From contig CM049306.1 of NCBI GenBank assembly GCA_026874595.1, positions 25,907,519 to 25,971,518 on the forward strand: a stretch of 64,000 nt of DNA, in the 5' to 3' direction. Under the pieces are notes generated by a model. It did no database searches and was not told the origin of the DNA. It saw nothing but the letters and a program-made list of their open reading frames with translations. Each line of letters opens with the position of its first letter. Position 1 is the first letter of the stretch. The position numbers and the translations under genes were made by a program. Shown one piece after another: positions 1 through 11,819 of this stretch. The stretch is from Sipunculus nudus (taxonomy: Eukaryota > Annelida > Sipuncula > Golfingiida > Sipunculidae).

Positions 1-1818
1 ATAAAGATGCAAACACCAGCACAGGAAGCATGGACTATGCAGGGTCAATTTCCAATATTAGAAATATCACATATATATATATAAACAGAAGTTCATGCAA
101 ACAAAATATGATGGATCATGTCCTGAATAACATGGAAATCTCCCAACACAGAAATGTACTTTAAATGTTTTCAATAAAACAGTGACCCCCCTTGAAAATG
201 CTAAAAAAGATATGAACAGATGCATCAAGGATCTTAAGATTTCTTTTAAAAAAATCATGATATATGACATTTAATTCTCAGTAGACACTAGAAACTGTTT
301 TTACAGAGCCTAAAATCCCCTCCAAGCTGGAATGTAAGAAATCTGATGAATTTAATTAGAGGTGCATTTGACTAATCACCTTTGAGATATTGCTTTACAG
401 GTGGAATGTTTAATTTGAAAATGTAAATTCATAAAAAAACATATTATAAAACAAGTTTGACTGAATTTTGAGAAATGGTTTTGAAAACTTACATTGCATA
501 CTGTGACATTTATAAGATACACTAGCCATTTTAATTTGAACTGGATATAGTTCTTTTCAAATAATGCATCACATATGTTTGTTTACAGACTGACAGACTG
601 AGCTGATCAGTACATTACCCTCTCTGCTGAGGGGGGATGGGGATAAATACTCTATTGTACATACATGTATTCTTAAGTAGATGGTACACTTTATTATTGC
701 CTTGGATATTAGTCATAAGAGAGAAATCATAAAGTACGAATGTATTCAACTGAATACGTTTTGTATTATACTATACAGATTCTTTCTTTCTTCAAAGGAT
801 TCTTTACTTATTTTAATACATATGGTTTTGGAGATGGTGACTGCAGGCAAAGAAACACAATGGATTTAAAAAGAAACATTTATTAACAGCAAGAGCCAAA
901 AGCAAAACAGCACTAATCTCAATAAATCTCAATAAACTATGGCTAACAACATAAAACAGTCTCTATATGATTCCATGTATAAGTTTACCCTGGAATTTAG
1001 TCCTTTCAAGTGGTCCTATTAATAAAACAGGATGAACACAATAACTACAGCAGTCACACAACATTCATTCTATAACTCCTTCCACTTCACCACTGCCTTC
1101 TAAAGCAAGGTTTACAAATAAGTGCTACCAGGTGAGTTGGCACAAGGTCAGGTATGTTCTGACCAATGAAAGCTTGGAATTGCAGGTCTGGCCAAGCTCT
1201 AAACTCTCACTGGTTGAAACATATATGGCTAAATTGCCTGCTGCCGTTGCTTTGCAATCCCTGCTCCAGAAAGCAGTGGTTAAGAGGAGGGAGTTATAGA
1301 TAGAATGTAGCATGAACACTGTGCGAGTAGGTTGTTTAAATGTGATCAGGGAATTGTTCACTTCATTCATGTCCAAACAGCAGATATGTGTCTGCCTATA
1401 GGTCTGTTTCCCACAACTGGGATTCAAGAAGGTAGTAGTAATGAAGTAAGTGTTCATTTAATTATTTATTGGCCATTTAAGCTACCTACAAGTACTAATA
1501 AACTAATAACTCATATCATTATTTCCAAATGAAAAGCAAGAATAAAGGACCAATAGCAGGGAAAATTAGCATAAGCATTTCCACACAAATGTAAGATTGT
1601 AAAAAGTTTGGGTAATGTTTTGTAAGACCTATTATTATCAGACAAGTGATTAGTTGTGTCATATGACAAAGAATTATCAGTCAAACTTCACTCGCACTGA
1701 GGAGTGATGAATCTGCTTGAACACTTATCAAAGGGGAACTTTACATTCTAGGGTTTTTGCAAATATACAGTATCAGATAAATGCACCCTTACAGACAGCT
1801 TCCATATAATGGACCCAC
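1..1818. other. Intronic or flanking sequence, nothing recognised
   Basis: This is AT-rich sequence lying downstream of the last visible exon of the minus-strand CCDC66-like gene, so it is probably intron. I saw no exon with both splice sites and no repeat shared with the rest of the window. The short open frames here (for example 1125-1457 on the minus strand) show no recognisable domain and no flanking splice signals. Confidence 0.5.
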
Positions 1819-1925
1819 CTTCCTGTTGTTATAATCTGCCAGAACATTCCCAGATCCATCTGTCAATGGTGCACCTGCACCTGGACGACCCCAGGGATTG
1901 AAACTTTTCAAATTATTTGCTTCTG
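1819..1925 (-). CDS. CCDC66: CCDC66-like protein, coding exon 7 (partial gene)
   Basis: On the minus strand TTCTTTGCAG precedes the exon and AAG|GTGGGT closes it. It enters in phase 1 and leaves in phase 0, agreeing with the 1-nt overhang of the exon at 11592-11746. It encodes about residues 264-299: EANNLKSFNPWGRPGAGAP, then LTDGSGNVLADYNNRK. In vertebrate CCDC66, as I recall it, a short Trp-containing basic block is followed by a DPW motif; the QWERER block of the preceding exon and the NPW here keep that order. The acceptor is a tandem NAGNAG (GCAGCAG), so the exon may start at 1925 or 1922, giving or omitting one residue. Exons for the coiled-coil C-terminal two thirds should lie left of base 1. 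The splice signals and phase are visible; the family name is inferred. Confidence 0.68.
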
Positions 1926-2469
1926 CTGCAAAGAACAAATTATATTCAAATTTATTACGACATGCATATAACGCTGGTCATGGAAGGCAAGGTCACACTA
2001 ACAAATATTTTAACACACCTTTTTAGCACTAAAAAACAGATTCAATACTAAAAAATACTAAAATACAGAAAATACTAAAAAAAAATTCTTCACTGCATGG
2101 TTTCAATGTTTGAAATCATTATAATCATTTATAAGGTTACAGAAACTCAAATTTGTTTCAGTTGTGTGATTCCCAGCTAGATTGTTCTTTCTACAAAATT
2201 AAATACAATATTGTATAAAATATAACAAAAAAATGTGTTTTCAAACAAAGCAAATTCTGGGTACACTATGTACAGACTTACTTTCAAGAAATACAACAAA
2301 TAACTACTTCCTTCAACTTCATACAGTATTAAACTAGATGTAATCAGATGATGGTCCTCAGAGGGCCCCGAGAGTGAATTGATGTATAATAAAATTTGTC
2401 TAATAAGATCAGCTGCCTTAAAAGATGAGCATTGAATAAACTCTAAAGCATTAAAATAGGTTACAATTG
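1926..2469. other. CCDC66-like intron, unannotated
   Basis: AT-rich intronic sequence between exon 7 and the short tandem repeat that follows. No feature could be supported. Confidence 0.4.
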
Positions 2470-2850
2470 ATCTGTCTCTTTTTGCATGAAAGAAAAGCAC
2501 CGATTGTGCTCTGGCAGCCATATTGAATTTTGTTGGAATCTGAAAATTGATAGGGACAGTGCCCTCCTTGGCACCAATCATCCCTGTGAATTGCAGAAAG
2601 TTGAAGTATATTCTCTTAAGGATATGACGCGCAAAAAGAAAATCACTGATTGTGCTCTGGCAGCCATATTGAATTTTTTGCAGGTCTGAAATTCAATGGG
2701 GACGGAGCTCTCCTAGACACCAATCATCCCTGTGGATTTTAGAAAGTCACTGTGTTCTCTCTGGGATATTGGATGCGAAAAAAAATCACAGATTGTTCAT
2801 TGACAGCCATATTGAATTTTTTGCAGGTCTGAAATTGAAGCTAATTGTGA
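2470..2850. repeat. Tandem repeat, three units of about 145 bp
   Basis: The phrase GATTGTGCTCTGGCAGCCAT and the sequence after it (ATTGAATTTT, then a 'caccaatcatccctgt' stretch) occur near 2498, 2644 and, more diverged, 2785. One more unit of the same family occurs at 11285-11440. The repeat is probably the core of a decayed Helitron-like element, because the distant copy is followed by ACGG-rich sequence and a hairpin terminus like those of the other elements here. Confidence 0.7.
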
Positions 2851-2920
2851 CAGTTATAACTGCATCACCATAGATTTTTTTGAAGTTGCAATAAAAATGC
2901 TATCCTCAGTTCCCAGAAAC

Positions 2921-3212
2921 TTACCTTTTTCATCCGAAAAGTAGTTTCGGTAGTGGACGTCTTGTTCCAGGAATGCATGGTGCTTAACCTTCTACCTCTG
3001 GGTTTTCCCTGACATGGTAAAATTAGGTCGTTGCCAGGGCGACCCCCGACGCAAGTTACCCTCTGGGACTATCTGCCATATTAACTTTCCACGGGGTGAG
3101 CCCATAAAGAAATCCCATGCAGCCAACAGGGGAAGGGAAAATGCTGAATGCATTCCTGGAACAAGACGTCCACTACCGAAACTACTTTTCGGAGGAAAAG
3201 GTAAGTTTCAAT
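2921..3212. repeat. Long hairpin, stem about 60 bp
   Basis: Bases 2921-2983 are almost the exact reverse complement of 3150-3212, separated by about 165 bases. The stem includes AGTAGTTTCGGTAGTGGACG and TTGTTCCAGGAATGCAT. It coincides with the left terminal repeat of the DIRS-like element and may be its internal complementary region, or a partial inverted duplication of that end. Confidence 0.75.
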
Positions 3213-3472
3213 ACGTGGACCTACATTGTTCCAGGAATGCATGGTGTTTAAGCACAGACTTAACAAAAAACAGTGCAGGACTACTGCGTGGAAGAAGCAG
3301 AGCCCTGGACAACACGACTGGCGGCCACAACATCCCCAGAAGACGAGAGTGACTGAAGCAGAGATGCAAGATCGCGTAGATAAAATTAAGCGAAGGTGTT
3401 AGACAATTGCCACACCCTCCGGTCAAGAAGTACAGACAGAGAGCCACCTTACGTAACAGTAACGAAGACTCC

Positions 3473-3763
3473 TTAAATCCATCTAGAGATGGTGATGGGA
3501 GTGATAACTTTCCTGTTTAGAGCTTTCAGATCTATGATCGGGCACCATTTGCCTTTTGATGTCTTTACAAGGAACAGAAGTGAGTAGAACCCTGGGTTCT
3601 TGGGTTCTATTATCTGAATGGCCTGCTTTTTGAACCCTTGTGCGATTGTGCGTAAATGAAGTGGTTGTACGTGATGTCGGCCCAGGCTGGCGTCATTCCT
3701 TAGTTCTACCCGAACCACGGCCCCTGGAGGAGGGCCAACAGGAACGAGTGGATATAGCGCCAC
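3473..3763 (-). pseudogene. Reverse transcriptase fragment, DIRS-type
   Basis: The open frame of about 96 codons contains an IIEPKNPGFYSLLFLV block, then GKWCPIIDLKALN. This matches the conserved 'PGFYSR-LFLVPK...W-P-IDL--LN' entry of reverse transcriptases from DIRS and related YR retrotransposons. It corresponds to the first finger/palm strand only. The downstream catalytic YxDD box is missing because the frame ends at 3473 near the element terminus. The usual Arg after FYS is Leu and the usual PK after LFLV is KT, which suggests relaxed constraint. Inferred as a dead retrotransposon remnant. Confidence 0.65.
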
Positions 3764-4584
3764 ATGGCCGAAAGGGCTGGTTCTCCGATCTGTTAGACTC
3801 TGAAGGAAGCACGAACCTAGGTCTCTTTGGCGACCCCATTAACACTTGTTCAAACAGACGCTTGATGAGAGGACGTCGACCAGGGAATCTTTCTGGGATA
3901 AGTATCTCACTTGACTGAAAGGGCGTTGTCTTTGAGGAATGTTTAGCTTGAGCTAAGGCTTGATGATAAACTTCCTTTAACTTTCCCCCGAAGAGGGTCG
4001 TGCCCGTAAACGGTTGTGCCTAGAGCTCTTGTAGCCCCGCCAAAAGTAAGTGCAGCTGAACTGACTTAAACTGCTTGAGTACTGCGTGTCTACGCAAAGG
4101 ATCACGTTCTCTGTGATTTGCCACACCGCTAGATTAAGCTCTTGTAGGTTGGGGATCAGGCATCGAGCTACATTTGCAACCATATCTGACAACTGATTGT
4201 ACGTCAAAAGATTAGTCAGAGCCATAGAATCATTAACAATCCCTGCCGCTTCTCTACCTAACGACTCTAAATCGGATATGGAGACGTCTGAGGTTACGAT
4301 GGTTTAATTAACGAAGGGAAGGCCTGTGTTAATTGGTTGATCTGTCCCTCTATCATGTTGCATCGCCGTCGAAGGCTTACACTTAAGAGGCAGGTGCGGA
4401 ATGAGTTTAGGCAGAGAGGTCTGCCAAAAGTGTCTCTGGCTCCATAAGTGGCCTACTTTTCCACGGTTTAGGAGGAAACAATTACTTACCCTCTGTTGGA
4501 GGGAAGTCTCCCTGCAACACTCGTGAATGGAATTCTTAGGAAGGCCTCCGTAGGCTCTCCATTGATCTATGAAGACGTGTGTAA

Positions 4585-6235
4585 GTCTGCATTTGGTTGA
4601 GGACCGACGCAAGTCTCTGCAGCCCGGGGTTCCGAATCCTTAAGCTGGCTAGCAGGTGGAGTAGAAAGGCTTAGCTCCCCCCACACTGAACAAACCGTCT
4701 GTTTGATAAGATTTACCAGTTTCGGATCCGCCTGACAAACTAAGGTTGCCAACAGAGAGTCTAACCGGGTTGACACGGATGGCTGTGTGACAACTACTGG
4801 CACTTATTGTGGCATAGTTTGAGGGGGGAACTGACAATGTCCAAGACTGAGGCCAGCGACAGAGGAACTGCAATCGAGACCGTAGACCCGACAGTAGATT
4901 AAGGGGAGGCCACCGAAGGAACTGACCATTTTTAAGGAGTCGTCTGCAGGTTTGGGTTTTGAAACTGCAGATCTAACCCCCCCCCCCCCCCCCCCCCCCC
5001 CCAGCTGCATGAGGATGATTTCTCACCTGTCTTGGTGGAAATTTTAGAACAGAGCAAGGGCTTGTAATGGGACTCGAATTTTCTCGACGCTTTTGTGTCC
5101 CAGGACAAACAAAAAACGCATGGAGCGGAAGCTCCCCCATATTTGGCCAAGTTAGATAAACAAGGACGACAAAAGCATGCACATTCCATGGCGCGTTACT
5201 CCACACAGACAGATTTTGGGTGCTTCGTATGTTGTCCTGAATGGAGCTCCAGAGAGCTAAGTGACTGACCTGGAGCTGCGTGACTCTTCTGATGAGAGTC
5301 TGTGAACTCTTACTGCCAAACTAATAGCTCTGTCCGCTGCGTCCATTTCCAAACCAAAGCGTGCATGACTGACACTTGTGGAAGTTCCCAGGCGGAGGGT
5401 CCGAAGACCCCGGCTGAACTCTGCCTAGATATGCTCGTAAGTGACTGACCTGGAGAGCGACGTGTGAGGGACACTGATGGAGGTTCTCCGGCGGAGGGTC
5501 TTTGGACCCTCCGGCGGAGGGTCCGCAGATTCCGGCAGAACTCTGCCTAGATATGCCTGTAAGTGCCTGACCTGGAGCTACGTGACTCTTCTGATGAGAG
5601 TCCGTGAACTCTTACAGTCGAATTAATAGCTCTGTCCACAGCGTCGACCCAAGCTGTGGGGGGACGAGTAGCGTGAAAAGTCTAAACCTTACCTCTCCTA
5701 TCCCTCTCCGTGTTCTCCGAGGACGAAAGGAAGCATGCATTCAGATAAGAGCTGACGTAATTCTCTGCAGCCAGGAGTTTTGAATTGTTTTGCCAGCTTG
5801 AGAGTGGAGTTGAAGAGCTGAGCTCAGTCCACTCCAAACAAACAGTATGTTTAATTAACTCCACTAGTTTTGGATCCGCCTGCCGATCTAAAGTTACGGA
5901 CAGAGGTATGACCGGGCTGACATGGATGGTTGAGTAACAATCACTACTGGTGCTAACAGCAGCATAGTATGAGTGGGACTGATAGCGTCTGAGATGGGTG
6001 CCAGTGACGGAGGCCTCGTAACCGAGACAGAAGACATGGTAATAGGATTAGGGGAAGCTATGGAAGAATGTGATAGTTTCATAGAGTTGTCTGCATGTTT
6101 GGTTTTGCATTCGTTGACAAGTACTCCCCCCCCCCCCCCCCCCCAGCTGCGCGAGGATGATTTCTCGCCTGTTTTGGCGGAAACTTTTGAAGGGGAAGAG
6201 GGCTTGTATAGCCCTGCCTGTGCTTTGGTAATGTG
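4585..6235. repeat. Diverged tandem duplication inside the DIRS-like element, each copy with a poly-C tract
   Basis: A block at about 4588-5085 is repeated at about 5733-6212. Shared landmarks are CTCTGCAGCC, TTTGGATCCGCCTG (TTCGGATCCGCCTG in the first copy), a long homopolymeric C tract (4977-5002 and 6124-6143), then CAGCTGC and GAGGATGATTTCTC. Between the copies, a third shorter motif (GTGACTGACCTGGAG, TGATGAGAGT) recurs near 5260, 5445 and 5560. On the minus strand this is where a gag-like region would lie, but no intact frame remains. Poly-C tract lengths should be treated as unreliable. Confidence 0.65.
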
Positions 6236-6910
6236 TTTACTATTAAAAGGCTTAAGTAAAACGTGATTCCATGTAGACTTAACTCAGTGCCAGCTCTTAG
6301 CACTAAGGCCCTGTAAAGTCTGTATGGTGAATCCTTGATATTTGCATATTAAGGCGTCACAAGGTTATATGACAACCTGACCAATCCCCCGTATTTGTAT
6401 AAAAGACCGTCACACCTCATGTGCGTGGTATTGTTTCTATGAGAATCCAACCGCGGTCCCACAGCTCGCCCTGCATGGTAACATTTGCACTGAATTTATG
6501 TGTTCAGGTAGTCCACACATGGACCTTCGTGTTCTCTTATATATCTCTGGTGAACAAATATTACGGTCAATGGCCCAAATGTAAGAGCATATTGTTGACA
6601 CCACCGCAACAATTTTGTCCCGACAGGTCCAGTAGAATTTTGCTCTGATGAGATAAGAGCAGCTGGCAGCATTTGTCTGAACCCGTGTATGAACTGTCAA
6701 TTTGCAACTCGGGAATTGTAATCGTTTCAGTCAGCCTGTTCATTTGACTGTGCTCGTCGCGTGTGCACCTGAATCTCTCGCGCTGATTGTCTGAGTCAGA
6801 GTTTGTTAGGCCTACTTTCAAGAGGGTGGTCCGATAAACAATAACACTGAGGCTGAAGGTTTAAGTGTTTTAAAGTCTCACTGAACTCAACATAAGTGAC
6901 GGCCTAAAAA
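6207..6910 (+). repeat. Dispersed repeat theta, copy A
   Basis: This segment begins at TAGCCCTGC and includes CCCTGTAAAGTC, GATATTTGCATAT, CATGGACCTTCGTGT and CACTGAGGCTGA. It is closely similar to 39603-40510 (same strand) and 36755-37480 (opposite strand). All three copies end near GACGGCCTAAAA or GGACCTAAAA. It has no coding capacity that I can recognise. It could be a non-autonomous element or the end of a larger retroelement. Confidence 0.65.
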
Positions 6911-7640
6911 TATGAACAGCTGTGATTTAACATAACATGCCAAGAGATTCAACTAACATCTGGTGTAAATGCAATAATTACTGTCATGAGAACACAAATA
7001 TCTCATGCCAGCTAAAATTTTTTCCACTTGTGATGAACAAAGATCGCTTATCAAATCTTCCCTGAACATGAGTTGCCGCCAGATGACAGTACCGATACTA
7101 AGTGCGATACAACGCGGGAACGTTTGATAACTCTGTCAGAAGCAAAAATTAAGTCATAAATATATATCATGGACTAGGCCAGTCTAGGACTTGTAGAGAG
7201 AATCATATTTTCTCCGCGCTTTCTTGTCCCAAGCAAGACAAGCACGGCTCCCCCGCACTCAGCTGAGTCGGTTAACAAGGGAACACAAGGCGTGCACGTC
7301 CCAAGCTGCTACTAGGATGGTACATCTTATGCCTGAAAAGCAACGCTTGGGTGAATCCATAACGAAGAATGAACTAATTTCAGTTGATAACTACAAGGAG
7401 GGGACCATGCCGGGTACTTACCCTTGAGGCCTGGCGTTGACTGAAAAGACAGTGGCCAGCACGTCCGATCTCATAGCGACACGTGGAAAGTGAATATGGC
7501 AGATAGTCCCAGAGAGTAACTAACGTCAGGGGTCGCCCTGGCAACGACCTAATTTTACCGTGTCGGGGAAAACCCAGAGGTAGAGGGTTAAGCACCATGC
7601 CTCCTGGAAAAATGTAGGTCCACGTATTGAAACTAGGGCT

Positions 7641-8407
7641 CAATGACAGGAAGGTGGGGGGGGGGGGGGAGGGGGGGGGGAGGAGAGTTCCAACACTTTT
7701 GGATAAAAATGGAGAATACAGAATTAAATTCAATGGGGCTTACAGGGACTGGTGGTAGTTACAGCACCTCTGCAATATGTAAAGGATAAAATTAAATTTA
7801 AATGAAATTATTTTTAAATATTTAAAAACAGGCAGAGAGATGGAAAACAAAGCAAATAACTTTAATTTCCATTCTACTGAGTCAGGAAAATAATGAACAA
7901 ATATTTGCATTAAATCCTATTTTTTCTTTTGTTAAGTCTTTTTTTTAAGTTTATAAATTTTACTATATATTTACAGTATACCATATATATCTGAATATTT
8001 TAATTGATTCACAAATCTAAATTGCATCAACATTTATACTTAATTTAGTCAGGTAACATCACATTATGAACACAGATATATTTCTTTTTTTTTTAATAAA
8101 ATATATTTTTTAAATTTGCAGAGCAATAAATTATGAAAATAACACTCAAGAATTCACAATTTTAAATTGCACCTTTATTTATCCAGAATTTGTCTCATAT
8201 ATTGTCAAATTATGCCTACTGATTGGTTAAATTATATTTTGTTTAATTATTTAAAAGGAAATAATTTCTTAAAAATGCTACATCAGAACAAAGTGGCATC
8301 TCTTGGATTACTTCTTGAATATTTCAAGAAAAGTTTAGCACATTGGATCAAAAACAGCTTTACAGTTAAAGAAATACAATAACAGACCATGTATTGCAAT
8401 ATAATTG
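7641..8407. other. AT-rich intronic sequence with a G-rich tract
   Basis: A purine run rich in G (about 7655-7685) sits at the border of the DIRS-like element. After it the sequence is very AT-rich with no recognised feature. Confidence 0.4.
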
Positions 8408-8452
8408 GTGATGGTGGTGGTGGTGGTGGTGGTGGTTGGGGGGGGGGGGAGA
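8408..8452. repeat. (GGT)n microsatellite plus poly-G run
   Basis: About nine GGT units (8408-8436) are followed by a run of G. It is a simple repeat with no associated gene. Confidence 0.85.
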
Positions 8453-8699
8453 TGTTAGGGTAGGGCCCATGAGAATAAGTATATGTTTATTACAGCAGGG
8501 GTGTTCTGCCAGTGCTGCATCACTAATAAGGTTACATAGGCAAGGCGGTAGTGAGCAAGAAAGGGGCCTTGGATATACAAAATGCAAATACATTAGAGCA
8601 TCTAAAAAACTTCAAAAATTAGAATAATTTTTGAGCTTTTACTTTCAAATTTCAGAATTCAACAGATTAAATCCACATGTATCCTGGCTGTGAAAAGTA

Positions 8700-8874
8700 A
8701 ATTAAATATACTTATGAGAAAAAAAAATGCCATGGTCATATTTGGGCAAAATTTAAGGTACCAGTTTTATATTTTTGCTAATATTTTAAAAAATTTAAAA
8801 GATTTTGAAACCTTTTTTGGGTATACAATTAAATTTTGATTAATTACAGTTATATTACTGAAAACAAGAGACCC
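8700..8874. repeat. Fragment of repeat delta
   Basis: The sequence around TTTAAGGTACCA and TTGGGTATACAATT also occurs at about 13945-14075 and 14625-14765, inside the element at 12596-15219. The fragment ends exactly where the next Helitron-like element begins, so that element probably inserted into an older copy. Confidence 0.6.
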
Positions 8875-11246
8875 AGGGTTCTAATGTTCACTCTGGGAAT
8901 TACTGTGCAATTTGGCAAGTGATTAAAAAAAAAGAATGTGAAAATACCATTCATTCCTTTCCAAGTAGACATTGTCCTATTGCACAAGGTAGGTGGTGCC
9001 ACCTATCTGGTTTATGAGAAAACTTTCCAAGATGACTGCACATGCCAAATTTCAGACCAATACTCCTGAGATATGAGCAATTTTCACCCAAAGCAAATGT
9101 AAGAATGGACACCACAGGAAAATTATTGCAGATGGCGCCACCAGTCTTGTTTACGAGATGGAGGTGACGAAGATCTATGGCTATGCACAATTTCAACCCA
9201 ATACACTGAACAAACACTAAGACGATCAGATGGCAAATGCAAAGTTGGACACTCCGCAAAAAGTATTGTAGGTGGCGCCACCTGTCTGGTTAACGAGAAA
9301 ACTTTCCTAGGTGGATAGACATGACAAATTTCAGATCAATACACTGAACCACTCCTGAGATTGAGGGTTGTTATATATAAAAGAAACCCAGGTTTGTACT
9401 GCAGAGAAAGGTTCTCCATCATTGTTACCTTCAACTACATAGGTGAGGGTACAAGTATGCCAGGTTTTGGAAAGATCAGTCCAAGGGTCGTAGAGGAGAC
9501 TCTGTTTTTGTGGATTTTAACAAATAAATACTTAATGACATATTTTGGATAAAAGCAGAAAACACCATTACAGCCTGCTGAAAGTAGCTAAACAGGTGGC
9601 GCCACCTGGAGGTCAAAATCATTAAGGAGTCACATGATCAATATTCCTGTGTAATTTGAAACTGAAGGCTGCAGCAGTTCCTAAGATATTTGGTAACAGA
9701 CAATACATCATGTATAGAAACACATCAACATGCATCTGTAGATATGCCATCTTGAAAATCACTTGACTGAATTTATACTCAAATTATTCCTCTTCCTCTT
9801 ATTACTTTATGACTTATCTTGAAAGAAGTGGAAAGTAACATTTTGTCCCACAGAAAGTAGGTCAACATAGCTGGCGCCACCTGGAGGTCAAAATCATCTG
9901 GCAGTCACATGATCAATATTCTTTTGAAATTTGAAACTGAAGGCTGCAGCAGTTCCTAAGATATTTGGTAACAGACAATACATCCTGTATGGAAACACAT
10001 CAAGTTGCTAAATTTTGCAACCCACACAATTTGAAGTACTGTAGAGATGCCATCTTGAAAATGATTTGACTGAATTTACACACAAATTATTCCCCTTCCT
10101 CTTAGGAACTGCTGACTATGATATGAAGGCCAAATTATTAATATTTTGTGACTTATCTTGAAAGAAGTGGAAAAGATCATTTCTTCCCGCAGAAAGTAGG
10201 TCAACACCGGTGGCGCCACCTGGAGGTCAAAATCATTTAGCAGTCACATGATCAATATTCCTGTGAAATTTGAAACTGAAGGCTCCAGCAGTTCCTAAGA
10301 TATTTGGTAACAGACAATACATCCTGTATGGAAACACATCAAGCTGTCATACTTTGCGATCAACAGAATCTGAAGTTACGTAGAGACGCCATCTTGAAAA
10401 TGACTTGACTGAATTTATACTCAAATTATTCCCCTTCCTCTAAGGAACTGTTGGCTATGATATGAAGGCCAAAATATCAATACTTTGTGACTTATCTTGG
10501 AAGAAGTGGAAAAGACCATTTTTTCCCAAAGAAAGTAGGTCAACACAGGTGGCGCCACCTGGAGGTCAAAATCATTTAGCAGTCACATGATCAATATTCC
10601 TGTGAAATTTGAAACTGAATGCTGCAGCAGTTCCTAAGATATTTGGTAACAGACAATACATCATGTATACATAGAAACACATCAAGCTGTCATACTTTGC
10701 GATCGACAGAATTTGAAGTTCTGTAGAGACGCCATCTTGAATATGACTTGACTGAATTTATACTCAAATTATTCCCCTTCCTCTAAGGAAGGCCAAAATA
10801 TTAATACTTTATGACTTATCTTGAAAGAAGTGGAAAAGATCATTTAATCCCGCAGAAAGTAGGTCAAGATAGGTGGCGCCACCAAAAGCTTATTTTTGCA
10901 TGTCCATCCCATGATCAGTAATTCTGCAAAGTTTCATGAAGGTAGCTGATGTGGCTGTTGAGATATTTGGTAACAGACGGTGGACGGTGGACAGTTGACA
11001 GTGGACAGTGGACAGTGGACGGCGGACGCTGCGCCATGGCATAAGTTCACAGAGTGAACTAAAAATTTGGTAGGAGATCTTGAAGACTTCTAACATAATG
11101 CCGAATTTTGGATTCCTAGGTCTTACGGTTTTAAAATATGCCACATCTACGGATGGACGGACAGCTGGACGGACGACGGACAGCTGGATGGACGACGGAC
11201 AATGGACCACGACTTTAGCTCAGATAACTTACAGTCAGCTGAGCTA
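8875..11246 (-). mobile_element. Helentron-like element beta, copy 1
   Basis: The right end (5' in element orientation) reads TTTTTAGCTCAGCTGACTGT on the minus strand. Near the left end the minus strand shows a small hairpin (ACCC-t-GGGT) followed by CTCTTG and a run of T. This matches the layout of Helentron/Helitron2 non-autonomous elements: 5' end, internal array, 3' hairpin, T-rich target. Toward its 5' side it carries ACGG/ACAG-rich sequence (10978-11030, 11155-11205). No Rep/helicase coding region is present, so it would depend on an autonomous relative. It interrupts the intron between exons 6 and 7 of the CCDC66-like gene. Confidence 0.6.
9271..10883. repeat. Tandem array in beta copy 1, unit about 330 bp, each with GGTGGCGCCACC
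   Basis: Exact GGTGGCGCCACC occurs at 9271, 9595, 10209, 10548 and 10872, with near matches at 9131 and about 9871. From 9595 on, each palindrome is followed by TGGAGGTCAAAATCAT, CACATGATCAATATTC, TGAAACTGAAGGCT and GATATTTGGTAACAGACAA. Units are about 275, 339, 339 and 324 bp long. Confidence 0.85.
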
Positions 11247-11250
11247 AAAA

Positions 11251-11512
11251 TCCATCGTATTCCCTTTGGGCTATGGCCTGTGAAAGAAAATCACTGATTG
11301 TGCTCTGGTGGCCATATTGAATTTTTTGCGGTCCTGAAATTCGATAGGGACAGAGCCCTCCTAGACACCAATCATCCCTGTTGATTTGAGAAACAGCCAT
11401 TGTATTCTCTTTGGGAAATCATGCGCAAAAGAAAGCGTCACTGACGGAAGGACAGACGGACACGTTTATCACTATAGGGCACCGCTTTTTCAAAGCAGGG
11501 CCCTAATAAATG
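11251..11512. repeat. Single unit of the 145-bp repeat family with an element end
   Basis: It resembles the three units at 2470-2850. The right edge (about 11476-11512) has AGGGCACCGC-TTTTTC-AAAGCAGGGCCCTAATAAA, which folds on itself and resembles the 5' ends of the other Helitron-like elements read on the minus strand. No matching 3' end was found. Confidence 0.5.
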
Positions 11513-11591
11513 ACATAAGAAATACCAGGTGGTACAAATATTAAGTATTTGTTTAATCTCTTTCTTCAAAGACAAACATACATCCACCTAC

Positions 11592-11746
11592 CTCTCTCCC
11601 TTTCCCACTGCAGTCTTTTCTTTTCAGCTTTAGTCATGTGAGCCACTGGGACACCCATCATGGCTGACTGTGTGCCCTGAAGTCGAGGGGAGACCTGCGG
11701 GGAGGACTTCACTGGTGGCACTGCTTCAGGAACAGGAGCTGGCTCT
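11592..11746 (-). CDS. CCDC66: CCDC66-like protein, coding exon 6
   Basis: The minus strand has TTATATTTCAG before the exon and AGAG|GTAGGT after it. Only one frame is open, and it needs two carried-in bases, exactly what exon 5 supplies; it passes on one base. The product is about residues 213-263: EPAPVPEAVPPVKSSPQ, then QGTQSAMMGVPVAHM, ending TKAEKKRLQWERER. The last part is a charged block with a central Trp like the Gln/Arg-Lys-Trp blocks that open the helical region of CCDC66. Low-complexity Pro/Ser/Val sequence before it fits a disordered linker. Neighbouring exons are far away (3.5 kb and 9.7 kb), with Helitron-like elements filling both introns. Confidence 0.75.
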
Positions 11747-11819
11747 CTGAAATATAATAATATATCTGTTATATTGACTGTACACCTCAGGTCTAAATGA
11801 AATAAGTTTCATATATATC

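Larger units (their letters stand above)
2921..7640 (-). mobile_element. Decayed DIRS-like tyrosine-recombinase retrotransposon
   Basis: Two copies of a sequence of about 130 bp lie in opposite orientation at the ends: roughly 2968-3095 on the plus strand and 7490-7612 on the minus strand. Both contain CTACCTCTGGGTTTTCCC and GTCGTTGCCAGGGCGACCCC. A short stretch at 3202-3245 repeats the outer part of the right copy. Inverted terminal repeats plus an internal complementary stretch are typical of DIRS elements, and the one recognisable protein fragment (3473-3763, minus) is a DIRS-type reverse transcriptase piece. No RNase H, methyltransferase or tyrosine recombinase domain was recognised, so the copy appears internally deleted and non-autonomous. 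It contains a tandemly duplicated block and a copy of the dispersed 0.7 kb repeat. Exact ends are uncertain. Confidence 0.55.

Noticed and set aside
4932-5206. Frames with poly-Gly runs
   Set aside because: They are the reverse reading of the poly-C tract and carry no protein motif.
8366-8593. Frame with a poly-His run
   Set aside because: Translation of the (GGT)n microsatellite on the opposite strand.
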